Shown: piece by piece, positions 1 through 5,159 of the stretch | How positions within the stretch are numbered: the stretch's first letter is position 1 | Layout of the letters: each line of letters starts with the position of its first letter | Assembly: GCA_023405875.1 (NCBI GenBank) | Contig: JAEXXN010000136.1 | Location: 1-10,088 of the forward strand | Origin: Bacillota bacterium | Lineage (GTDB): Bacteria; Bacillota; Clostridia; Lutisporales; Lutisporaceae | DNA: 10,088 nt | Direction of reading: 5' to 3' | Made by a program: the position numbers and the translations under genes | The notes under the pieces: generated by a model | What the model was told of the DNA's origin: nothing | The model's input: only the letters and a program-made list of their open reading frames with translations | Databases searched by the model: none

Positions 1-402
1 GCACAGCTTTCCTGGGTGGAACAGAATCTGAAGAAGGTACTGCAGCAGGTTCCGAAGGAAAAGCTTCTGCTTGGGGTCCCTTTCTACACAAGACTCTGGA
101 AGGAGGAGCCTGTAGCAGGGAGCAGCAGTATTGCCGTAACCTCAAAGGCCATTTCCATGGAGGAAGCAGAAAAGGCCATTGCGGAAAACAAAGCGGTAAA
201 GACCTGGGATGCAGAAAGCGGACAGTACTATGCAACCTACAAGAAAGGCAATGCAACCTACAAGATCTGGCTGGAGGATGAAAGGTCCATAAAGCTGAAG
301 GCGGAGCTGGTGAACAAATACAAGCTTGCAGGCATAGCATCCTGGAAATATGGGCTTGAAAAGCCTGAAATATGGAGTACAATTGCAAAAGTAGTCAAGT
401 AA
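1..402 (+). CDS. GH18 family glycoside hydrolase (YaaH-like), C-terminal part only
   Basis: This is the C-terminal 133 residues of a protein whose start lies left of the window; the frame is open from base 1, so no start is assigned. The segment LLLGVPFYTRLW, followed by a lysine- and glutamate-rich insertion and then GIASWKYGLEKPEIW, is the ending of GH18 domains of the YaaH/YdhD type. In that family the Tyr-Thr-Arg segment and the late Trp lie on barrel strands lining the sugar site. Family members cleave N-acetylglucosamine-containing glycans; in spore formers many act on spore peptidoglycan or at the spore surface. The catalytic DxxDxDxE motif and any N-terminal SH3, LysM or copper-amine-oxidase-like domains would be outside the window, so activity and location cannot be judged. 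The protein ends naturally 10-15 residues after the last barrel strand. A strong palindrome starts 4 bases after the stop. Confidence 0.85.
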   Translation, partial: AQLSWVEQNLKKVLQQVPKEKLLLGVPFYTRLWKEEPVAGSSSIAVTSKAISMEEAEKAIAENKAVKTWDAESGQYYATYKKGNATYKIWLEDERSIKLKAELVNKYKLAGIASWKYGLEKPEIWSTIAKVVK

Positions 403-406
403 CGCG

Positions 407-452
407 GTGCCAGGTATTTAAGTTATTGAAGAATAACTTAAATACCTGGCAC
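407..452. terminator. Perfect 21-bp hairpin between convergent genes (terminator or REP-like palindrome)
   Basis: The arms at 407-427 and 432-452 (left arm begins GTGCCAGGTATTTAAG) are perfect reverse complements around the 4-base loop GAAG. The element lies 4 bases after the GH18 stop and 144 bases after the LysM stop on the opposite strand, so it could end transcription from both sides. The following plus-strand bases, ATATTCTTTTC, are only moderately T-rich. The length and perfection of the stem exceed a usual terminator, and a GTGCCAGG...CCTGGCAC edge resembles dispersed REP-type palindromes. No second copy is present in this window. Confidence 0.6.
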
Positions 453-596
453 ATATTCTTTTCAAAAGAGGACAAAATAATTACCGGGCATGCAGCATTC
501 CTGCAATTACCATTGATACGCCGAGGGTCGTAGACCTCAGACTGTATGAGCTTGATGTACCGTCGTGTAGGCGAGCTATGTACGGTCGGGCTATTA
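453..596. other. Intergenic stretch without a supported gene
   Basis: These 144 bases separate the palindrome from the LysM stop codon. No convincing gene is present; a minus-strand frame runs across it but has no recognisable domain or ribosome binding site. It holds a near-direct repeat, ATGTACCGTCG at 555-565 and ATGTACGGTCG at 578-588 (10 of 11 bases), and a short hairpin around GAGGGTC-GTA-GACCTC at about 523-538. The role is unknown. Confidence 0.5.
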
Positions 597-1403
597 TCAT
601 AAATAACAGCCTGCCCGGGCAGCGTATGCTGCGTGCCTGTCATACTCAGCGTCAAGGAGCTCCAATGTATCTGCTATATCCTTTATATGATTCTTATTAG
701 TCCATATTACCAGGTATTCACAGCTTTTGCCCTTTATCTCAACAGGTTCAGGATATCTTACTACCAGGGCTGACTGTCCTCTCATCTCGTGGAGCTGATC
801 CTCAGAGGGGATTATCATGCAGCTCTCAGGATAATCTGACCCGGAATAAGTAATGTTGGGATGAGTACCGTACGGCTTCAGCTTATGATATGCTTCCATT
901 TTACATACCTCCTCCAGGGAGCCGGCCCCAGAGACGGCCGATATCTGGAAAAAGCCGTCTATACCTTCATATCTTTCATTATCTACTTTACTCCAAAGGT
1001 AAGGATAGGCGAGGCTTACTCTGTAGGTTTCGCTTGTATATATACTGGAAATCGTAGGAATGCACAGCCTTTGTCCTATCAGGAGGGCATCGGGGTTGAT
1101 GCCGGGATTTGCTTTAATTAAGGCTGAAAGGTGTATTTTGAAGCTTCTTGCAATAGAATAGAAATCATCACCCTTTTGGATGGTATAGGCTCTGGCTCCT
1201 GTAGGACAGTTTGCGTCGGCTGTTGTCAGGGGAATAAATATTGATTGTCCCGGTACTATGTTGGCAGGGTCAATATCCGGATTTGATTCAACCAGTGCAT
1301 CCAGTGAAATATTATAGAATTTTGATATAGTATACAGGGTATCTCTGACTTTAACAGTATAATGATTGCTTTCAGCGTAATTATCTGGATATGAGTACAA
1401 CAT
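597..1403 (-). CDS. Double-LysM protein with unassigned C-terminal domain, probably spore-associated
   Basis: A 268-residue protein. Two LysM modules are visible: residues 14-58 (HYTVKVRDTLYTISKFYNIS...NIVPGQSIFIP) and 72-115 (AYTIQKGDDFYSIARSF...LLIGQRLCIP). LysM binds N-acetylglucosamine-containing glycans such as peptidoglycan. Residues about 126-250 form a separate domain (YRVSLAYPYLWSKVDNERYEGIDGFFQ...; later ESCMIIPSEDQLHEMRGQSALVVRYPEPV). I believe it also occurs behind LysM modules in other clostridia, but I cannot name it. There is no signal peptide or membrane segment, which fits a mother-cell-made spore coat or cortex protein (SafA-like logic) rather than a secreted enzyme. The frame stays open 58 codons further upstream, but the ATG at 1401-1403 has the ribosome site AGAGGTG 6 bases before it, and the upstream part encodes a hairpin-containing leader. 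The gene diverges from the PAS-GGDEF gene. Confidence 0.8.
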   Translation of the reverse strand: MLYSYPDNYAESNHYTVKVRDTLYTISKFYNISLDALVESNPDIDPANIVPGQSIFIPLTTADANCPTGARAYTIQKGDDFYSIARSFKIHLSALIKANPGINPDALLIGQRLCIPTISSIYTSETYRVSLAYPYLWSKVDNERYEGIDGFFQISAVSGAGSLEEVCKMEAYHKLKPYGTHPNITYSGSDYPESCMIIPSEDQLHEMRGQSALVVRYPEPVEIKGKSCEYLVIWTNKNHIKDIADTLELLDAEYDRHAAYAARAGCYL

Positions 1404-1463
1404 GACGGACACCTCTCTTAATTTATCTTGTATCTTCTTTGAAATTTGGGTAATATTCGGATA

Positions 1464-1488
1464 GGTTTTTTGCAAGTGTGCAAAAACC
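1464..1488 (-). promoter_or_regulatory. Leader hairpin upstream of the LysM gene
   Basis: The arms 1464-1474 and 1479-1488 (plus strand GGTTTTTTGCA / TGCAAAAACC, loop AGTG) pair over 10 bases with one bulged T. It sits 61 bases upstream of the LysM start. No T-run follows on either strand, so a simple terminator is unlikely; a leader structure or protein-binding site is possible. Confidence 0.3.
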
Positions 1489-1585
1489 CTCATTAAAATC
1501 TTGTTATAATATATTCCGGCTGCTGTAAGAATATATCTCAGGTACGTGCCGACAGCACAAATTGGGTTTTGTTTCATCGAAGCTA

Positions 1586-1615
1586 TTGTAAAAAGAGTAC
1601 CTTAAATGGTAAAAT
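1586..1615 (+). promoter_or_regulatory. Candidate sigma-A-type promoter of the PAS-GGDEF gene
   Basis: TTGTAA at 1586-1591 and TAAAAT at 1610-1615 are separated by 18 bases. Transcription would start near 1622, giving a leader of about 43 bases before the ATG at 1665. Both boxes deviate from consensus, so this is a candidate only. Confidence 0.4.
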
Positions 1616-1664
1616 ATTGATAGATATGTTAATCTTGTCATATTTTTTTGATGGGAGCAGCGAT

Positions 1665-2648
1665 ATGAAGGAACGGGAAATTAATAACGGAGAAAACAAC
1701 TCTATACCGATTTTCGCAGGCATAATAGATGAAAGGTTCATATTCAGGACAATAATGGAGAATTCCCATGACACCTTTTATTTTAAGGACAGGGACTCCA
1801 GGTTTCTCTTTATAAGCAAGACTGTTGCTTTGAGGCTTGGAATAAGTGATCCGGGCTCGGTAATAGGGAAGACGGATTTTGACCTGTTCACAGATTCACA
1901 CGCCAAAGAAGCATATCGCGATGAACAGCAGATAATCAGCACCGGCGAGCCTATACTGGGCAAGGTTGAGATGGAAACCTGGAGGGATGGTTCCATAACC
2001 TGGGTATCAAGCTCAAAATACCCGCTTTTTGACAGCCATAACAATATTATCGGGACCTGGGGAGTATCCAGGGATATCACTGAACTGAAAAGGACAGAAG
2101 AGGAACTGGAGCGTGTGAATCAGGAGCTGAGGGACCTGAACCAGACATTGGAGATACTTTCTACTACCGATTCACTTTCAGGCCTATACAATCATAGAAG
2201 CTTTTATGAGATTGTGCAGAAGGAATTTGCAAGAAAAAGCCGTTTTGATGTGATGGACTCTGTAATTGTATTAATGGATATCGATAATTTTAAAGGCCTT
2301 AACGATTCCTTAGGACATCTTACAGGGGATTTTGCAATAAGACATGTCGCCAACCTTTTGAAGGGGAATATAAGAAAGGTGGATTATGCCTTCAGATATG
2401 GCGGTGATGAATTTATCGTGTTTTTTATAGACACCGGAAAGGAAGGGGCCCAAAAGGCGGCGGATAAGCTTCTGGAGATAGTAGCTTCAACTCCGTTTCC
2501 GGCAGGGGATACAGAGGTGCAGCTTACCGTCAGCGGAGGTGCTGCTGCTTTAAGTGAGGCAAAGGATGCCAATGAGCTGTTGAATATTGCCGACAAGCGG
2601 CTGTACTCATCAAAAAAGGCCGGAAGAAATAGAATAACCTACTGCTGA
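1665..2648 (+). CDS. PAS-GGDEF diguanylate cyclase
   Basis: A 327-residue protein predicted to join two GTP into the second messenger c-di-GMP. Residues about 22-138 form a PAS sensor domain (FYFKDRDSRFLFISK..., VIGKTDFDLF, ending GTWGVSRDITELKR). A charged, leucine-heptad coiled coil at about 139-165 (EEELERVNQELRDLNQTLEIL) links it to the GGDEF domain. That domain shows TDSLSGLYNHRSF (168-180), the metal-site segment MDIDNFKGLND (204-214) and the catalytic YGGDEF (245-250). The inhibitory I-site RxxD is intact as RKVD (237-240), exactly five residues before GGDEF, so product feedback is expected. No membrane segment or signal peptide is seen, so it is a cytosolic sensor of unknown ligand. 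The frame extends upstream to a TTG at 1569, but GGGAG at 1653-1657, 7 bases before the ATG at 1665, decides the start. No EAL or HD-GYP partner is in the window. Confidence 0.9.
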   Translation: MKEREINNGENNSIPIFAGIIDERFIFRTIMENSHDTFYFKDRDSRFLFISKTVALRLGISDPGSVIGKTDFDLFTDSHAKEAYRDEQQIISTGEPILGKVEMETWRDGSITWVSSSKYPLFDSHNNIIGTWGVSRDITELKRTEEELERVNQELRDLNQTLEILSTTDSLSGLYNHRSFYEIVQKEFARKSRFDVMDSVIVLMDIDNFKGLNDSLGHLTGDFAIRHVANLLKGNIRKVDYAFRYGGDEFIVFFIDTGKEGAQKAADKLLEIVASTPFPAGDTEVQLTVSGGAAALSEAKDANELLNIADKRLYSSKKAGRNRITYC

Positions 2649-2656
2649 TGAAAAAT

Positions 2657-2682
2657 AAAGGCACTTCAAATGAAGTGCTTTT
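2657..2682. terminator. Bidirectional intrinsic terminator
   Basis: The arms AAAGGCACTTC (2657-2667) and GAAGTGCTTTT (2672-2682) pair over 11 positions with one G-T pair, with loop AAAT. TTTT and ACTTTTC follow on the plus strand, and TTT and ATTTTTC follow on the minus strand. It sits between the convergent cyclase and NlpC/P60 genes and can serve both. Confidence 0.8.
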
Positions 2683-2707
2683 ACTTTTCTGTATTGGCAT
2701 TGTTCTG

Positions 2708-3424
2708 TTAAAAGAAGCGTCTTGCTGTCATGTAGGACTTGGCATAAAAGCCTGATTTCAGATTTGAAATGACAACTTTCATTGCAGCACTCCCGGAGGA
2801 GGAATGAATGAAGCTTCCATCACCGACATAGATCCCTACATGATTTACTTTGTTCAGTCCGCCGTTGGTATCAAAGAATACCAGATCCCCGGCCCTCAAA
2901 TCTGCTTTGGCTACGGCAGTACCCTGCTTTGCCTGGCTTGAAGCGGTGCGTTCGATTTTTATGTCGAAATGATTATAGACATACTTTACAAAGCCTGAAC
3001 AATCAAAGCCTTTTGGAGTATTTCCACCCCATACATACTTTACACCGAGAAGCTCCTTGGCATAGGTTACTATTTCTGTGGAAAGCCCGGAAGCTGCTGC
3101 CGATTGTGCTCTTGAAGCAGCGCTGCGCGAAGCAGCCGAAGCTGTTGAGCCTGCTACTGCGACATAGTCGCTATGTACCCATCCTTTGGTACCTGCCGGA
3201 GTTTGTACCTTATACCAGTCCTTGGAGGTTTCAAGGATGGTTAATTTGTATCCGTGCTCCAGGGTAACTATAACCTCATTGGCTGTACCGGGACCGCTGC
3301 GCAGATTCAAGCTGGTCGCAGAAACTGTGCCTGTTTTTATCTCATCGGCATATACAGAGGTTGTACATAAACCGAGCAATAAAATAAATGCAGCGGTAAA
3401 CAATAGTGTTTTGAATCTTAACAT
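2708..3424 (-). CDS. Secreted SH3-NlpC/P60 cell-wall peptidase
   Basis: A 238-residue exported peptidase. Residues 1-26 form a signal peptide (MLRFKTLLF, hydrophobic core, cleavage after VYA). Residues about 30-90 are a bacterial SH3 domain (SATSLNLRSGPGTANEVI...GWVHSDYV), which binds peptidoglycan peptides. An Ala/Ser linker spans 91-113, and residues about 114-238 are an NlpC/P60 domain. The catalytic Cys is Cys142 in FDCSGF, the His is His195 in NHVGIYVGDG, and the third polar residue is probably His207 in FIHSSS. The family cleaves gamma-D-glutamyl-diamino-acid bonds in wall stem peptides. The ATG at 3422-3424 follows AAGGGAG (3431-3437) by 6 bases and gives a proper signal peptide; the longer frame back to 3649 would translate the riboswitch. 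A c-di-AMP riboswitch immediately upstream ties production to wall and osmotic homeostasis. The gene is monocistronic as far as visible. Confidence 0.93.
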   Translation of the reverse strand: MLRFKTLLFTAAFILLLGLCTTSVYADEIKTGTVSATSLNLRSGPGTANEVIVTLEHGYKLTILETSKDWYKVQTPAGTKGWVHSDYVAVAGSTASAASRSAASRAQSAAASGLSTEIVTYAKELLGVKYVWGGNTPKGFDCSGFVKYVYNHFDIKIERTASSQAKQGTAVAKADLRAGDLVFFDTNGGLNKVNHVGIYVGDGSFIHSSSGSAAMKVVISNLKSGFYAKSYMTARRFF

Positions 3425-3441
3425 GAGAGTCTCCCTTTTGT

Positions 3442-3630
3442 AGTCTGCGAGGTATTGAATGCACCAAGGAATTTGTCTTGGGCTTAGTGCGGATTCAATA
3501 ACAACAAAATAACCGTTTTTTGCAAAACGCTTTGCTGCCGGGTTAGGTAAAAGAGTACACCCTGCCGTAGATAACGGCTTCACCCCAAATAATATTTTCC
3601 CCCGCTCCCCCTTTTTAGGTGGATTAGACT
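3442..3630 (-). ncRNA. c-di-AMP (ydaO/yuaA-type) riboswitch
   Basis: Read on the minus strand, the 189-base leader shows the hallmark blocks in order: AGTCTAATCC (start of P1), AGGGGGAGCGGGGGAA, TTGGGGTGAAGCC, AGGGTGTACTCTT, TAACCCGGCAGC and CTCGCAGACT. The outer AGTCT (3626-3630) pairs with AGACT (3442-3446) to close P1. A large variable arm at 3453-3500 forms a hairpin with an 8-bp base (TATTGAAT/ATTCAATA) and inner GCA/TGC and CCAAG/CTTGG pairs. In the known class, c-di-AMP binding switches expression off, and SH3/NlpC-P60 wall hydrolases are common targets. The ribosome site lies only 4 bases past P1, leaving no room for a separate terminator. Control of ribosome access is therefore more likely here, though this is inferred. 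A TACAAT box just upstream at about 3637-3642 may be the -10 element; no good -35 is seen. Confidence 0.88.
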
Positions 3631-3680
3631 TTTTATTGTATTTTACCATAAAAACTGTTTTGAGAAAAATGTAAAAAATG

Positions 3681-3724
3681 GAAGCTGCTTCAAAGTCTGG
3701 ATTTATCAGGTTTGAAGCAGCTTC
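3681..3724 (-). terminator. Intrinsic terminator of folT
   Basis: The arms GAAGCTGCTTCAAA (3681-3694) and TTTGAAGCAGCTTC (3711-3724) pair perfectly over 14 bases around a 16-base loop. On the minus strand it is followed by CATTTTTTACATTTTT, a suitable T-rich tail. It starts 10 bases after the folT stop. It also insulates the downstream riboswitch-controlled peptidase gene. Confidence 0.82.
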
Positions 3725-3734
3725 TCATATCTTC

Positions 3735-4250
3735 TTAATGCACCTTTGCATAGCTTGCTCTGTTTATATGGCTTCCGATGTATTTCCACAATACAAAAAT
3801 TGCGGCTGTCTGGATCGGGAGCATTATGGCACTTTTGTAAAGTCTGGGTATAAGGAGCACAAAAGCAGCCTTTCCTGTGATCATGGACAACCAGAGTGTG
3901 TTAAGCCCCAGATCCACAAACAAAGTAATAACGAGAACACTTAAAGCGACGTTTATTACTGTAACCTGTCTCTTGTGCAGGAACAATCCATATATTACCC
4001 CCCCAAGAAAAGCACTGAGCGTAAATCCCGGGAAATATGCACCGGCGGGAAAGATCAGCATTCCAATGACATCGGAAATGGCACCGGTCAGTCCGCCGAC
4101 AACAGGGCCGAATAGGATTGCCGAAAAAGCAATGGGTATAAACCCGAAACCTATTCTTATTATTGGTGTCTGAAAGGACAGAAAACGGGTAAAAATGATC
4201 TCCATAGCTACAAGCAGCCCGACAAAAGCAATTGTTCTGGTCCTGTTCAT
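3735..4250 (-). CDS. folT: ECF transporter folate-binding S component, FolT
   Basis: A 171-residue integral membrane protein with about six hydrophobic helices. It captures folate and delivers it through the shared ECF energy-coupling module (EcfA, EcfA', EcfT), which must be encoded elsewhere. Family marks visible are RIGFGFIPIAFSAILFGPVVGGLTGAISDVIG (about 32-63), FPAGAYFPGFTLSAFLGGVIYGL (67-89) and NTLWL (117-121). Another, IPRLYKS (134-140), lies near the substrate pocket. The length is normal for the family. The start is ATG at 4248-4250 with AGGAGG at 4258-4263, 7 bases before it. The folate assignment is strongly supported by the tetrahydrofolate riboswitch in its leader; without it, another S component of the same fold would be hard to exclude. 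It appears monocistronic, with its own promoter and terminator. Confidence 0.9.
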   Translation of the reverse strand: MNRTRTIAFVGLLVAMEIIFTRFLSFQTPIIRIGFGFIPIAFSAILFGPVVGGLTGAISDVIGMLIFPAGAYFPGFTLSAFLGGVIYGLFLHKRQVTVINVALSVLVITLFVDLGLNTLWLSMITGKAAFVLLIPRLYKSAIMLPIQTAAIFVLWKYIGSHINRASYAKVH

Positions 4251-4257
4251 ACAATCA

Positions 4258-4312
4258 CCTCCTCTCTTTAAACGGCAAATATACCACTTAAAGAGATTCG
4301 GCTCTTAAGTGG
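4258..4312 (-). promoter_or_regulatory. Expression platform of the folT riboswitch (competing hairpins at the ribosome site)
   Basis: On the minus strand, hairpin 1 pairs CCACTTAAGAG (4302-4312) with CTCTTTAAGTGG (4284-4295). The strand TCTCTTTAA (4288-4296) can instead pair over 9 bases with TTAAAGAGA (4263-4271), which directly abuts and overlaps the AGGAGG ribosome site (4258-4263). The first two bases of hairpin 1 are also the last two bases of the aptamer P1. Inferred logic: ligand-stabilised P1 weakens hairpin 1, frees TCTCTTTAA to mask the ribosome site region and lowers translation. Confidence 0.6.
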
Positions 4313-4411
4313 CAGCGGAATGCAGCAATCATACCGCAAGCCCGAAGGGCTTTTCGTCTGGTGTCAACTTCCCGTACAACCAGCACTTCACGCATGAAAG
4401 CCTACTCTACC
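4311..4411 (-). ncRNA. Tetrahydrofolate (THF) riboswitch
   Basis: The 101-base minus-strand leader shows the THF-I class blocks in order: GGTAGAGTAGGCTTTCATGCG, GAAGTG, a CGGGAAGTTG segment, CCAGACGAAAAGCCC, a CTTCGGG loop, GCGGTATGATTGC and TGCATTCCGCTGCC. P1 forms between GGTAG (4407-4411) and CTGCC (4311-4315). The arms AAGCCC and GGGCTT form the stem after ACGAA. In this class the aptamer binds reduced folates and represses folate uptake genes, matching the downstream folT. Confidence 0.88.
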
Positions 4412-4436
4412 ATTATTAAATTTATTGTTTAATCAG

Positions 4437-4465
4437 ATTGTACATTAAATAGCAGCTAAAAACAA
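4437..4465 (-). promoter_or_regulatory. Promoter of the THF riboswitch-folT transcript
   Basis: On the minus strand TTGTTT (4460-4465) and TACAAT (4437-4442) are 17 bases apart, a good sigma-A arrangement. Transcription would start near 4430, about 20 bases before the aptamer. Confidence 0.55.
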
Positions 4466-4526
4466 GAGAATATTATTTTGTGAAGCTGCATGCCAGTGCT
4501 TATTAACGCAACAAATCTCTTGTCTT

Positions 4527-4546
4527 TAAAAGTGCTGATAAGCACT
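4527..4546 (-). terminator. Weak intrinsic terminator of the small 109-codon gene
   Basis: On the minus strand AGTGCT-TATC-AGCACT (4531-4546) is followed by TTTTAAAG. The stem is only 6 bp. A second pairing, GTGCCTC (minus 4592-4598, including one base of the stop codon) with GAGGCAC (4558-4564), encloses the stretch just before it. Together they probably end the upstream minus-strand transcript. Confidence 0.45.
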
Positions 4547-4597
4547 ACCTTGATTCGGTGCCTCCCATGGGCAAGAAGGTATATACGTTATGAGGCA

Positions 4598-4927
4598 CTA
4601 GTCCTCAAGGATTTCAACGGCGCCGGACTGTTCCATTATAGACCTTACTATAGTGCTTTCATGCTTTGGGGTTTTTACTGCCGCTATTATACCGCTCTTG
4701 TCTTCAAGTCCATTGATACCCTTCGTAAAGGTTTCTATTTCTCCTTGACCGTTTCTCTCGGTCTTGGTAAAGGAAAGCTCCCGGGCAGCTTCCTCAACAG
4801 TGTTGAAGGCCTGGGTATCTGCAAGGTCGCTGATTATCATATCCTTTCTGTCAAAGCCCGCATTTTTCATAGAATCCACAAAGGCACCAACCTGTCTTTG
4901 ATCCGGAAATCTTGCAATTAAACGCAA
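4598..4927 (-). CDS. Small uncharacterised cytosolic protein, ferredoxin-like pattern
   Basis: A 109-residue soluble protein that I do not recognise by name. It begins MRLIARFPDQRQVGAFVDSM, has the segment NAGFDRKDMIISDLAD, a charged middle (SFTKTERNGQGEIETF) and ends SGIIAAVKTPKHESTIVRSIMEQSGAVEILED. The order strand-helix-strand, loop, strand-helix-strand and the late GA-V-E-I ending resemble small stress-protein folds of the YflT/DUF1269 kind, but this is a pattern impression. No signal peptide or membrane segment is seen. The start is set by GGAGGTG at 4934-4940, 6 bases before the TTG at 4925-4927. A frame start at 4942 would overlap that ribosome site and is rejected. It is transcribed divergently from the hutD-like gene. 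Confidence 0.7.
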   Translation of the reverse strand: MRLIARFPDQRQVGAFVDSMKNAGFDRKDMIISDLADTQAFNTVEEAARELSFTKTERNGQGEIETFTKGINGLEDKSGIIAAVKTPKHESTIVRSIMEQSGAVEILED

Positions 4928-5033
4928 TAATATCACCTCCAATATTAATATTGCCCAATAACAGAGTTATATATTTCGCAAAAACATTAAATAAATCGGT
5001 TGTGCGGTTGATTAAATATGCTGTGATTTTTTA

Positions 5034-5061
5034 TTGAAAAAAATTTTTACAATACTATAAA
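5034..5061 (+). promoter_or_regulatory. Candidate promoter of the HutD-family gene
   Basis: TTGAAA (5034-5039) and TATAAA (5056-5061) are 16 bases apart in a very AT-rich divergent region. A perfect TATAAT occurs at 5088-5093 but has no good -35 partner. The leader would be about 90 bases from the first and about 60 from the second. Confidence 0.4.
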
Positions 5062-5091
5062 AAACCTCGCAATTTATCAATAAATGATATA

Positions 5092-5110
5092 ATTATCTGT
5101 AATAGATAAT
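5092..5110. promoter_or_regulatory. 19-bp palindrome, candidate operator
   Basis: ATTATCT (5092-5098) and AGATAAT (5104-5110) are perfect inverted repeats around GTAAT. The palindrome overlaps the end of the TATAAT box at 5088-5093 and lies 49 bases before the HutD-family start. Its size fits a dimeric repressor site; the regulator is unknown. Confidence 0.35.
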
Positions 5111-5159
5111 CCGTATTATAAATTACAAACTAAAGACAATGCTGAAGGGGAAGATAAGA

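Noticed and set aside
395..655. Minus-strand frame that could continue the LysM protein after a frameshift
   Set aside because: It has no domain, repeat pattern or ribosome site, and it crosses the perfect palindrome. The LysM protein already ends soon after a natural-looking last helix.
1505..1510. TATAAT on the plus strand as the promoter of the cyclase gene
   Set aside because: No -35 box lies 16-19 bases upstream (the nearest, TTGCAA, is 29 bases away), and the TTGTAA/TAAAAT pair is closer to the gene.
1404..1577. 58-codon N-terminal extension of the LysM protein
   Set aside because: The ATG at 1401-1403 has a good ribosome site; the extension lacks one and overlaps a leader hairpin.
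3425..3649. 75-codon N-terminal extension of the NlpC/P60 protein
   Set aside because: It translates the c-di-AMP riboswitch. The internal Met begins a proper signal peptide and has its own ribosome site.
3735..4250. FolT protein as a riboflavin, thiamine or other ECF S component
   Set aside because: The fold is shared, but the RIGFGFIPIA block and the THF riboswitch upstream both favour folate.
4490..4921. 143-codon plus-strand frame opposite the small 109-codon gene
   Set aside because: The minus strand has a strong GGAGGTG ribosome site and a protein-like composition; the plus frame has neither a good ribosome site nor a recognisable pattern.
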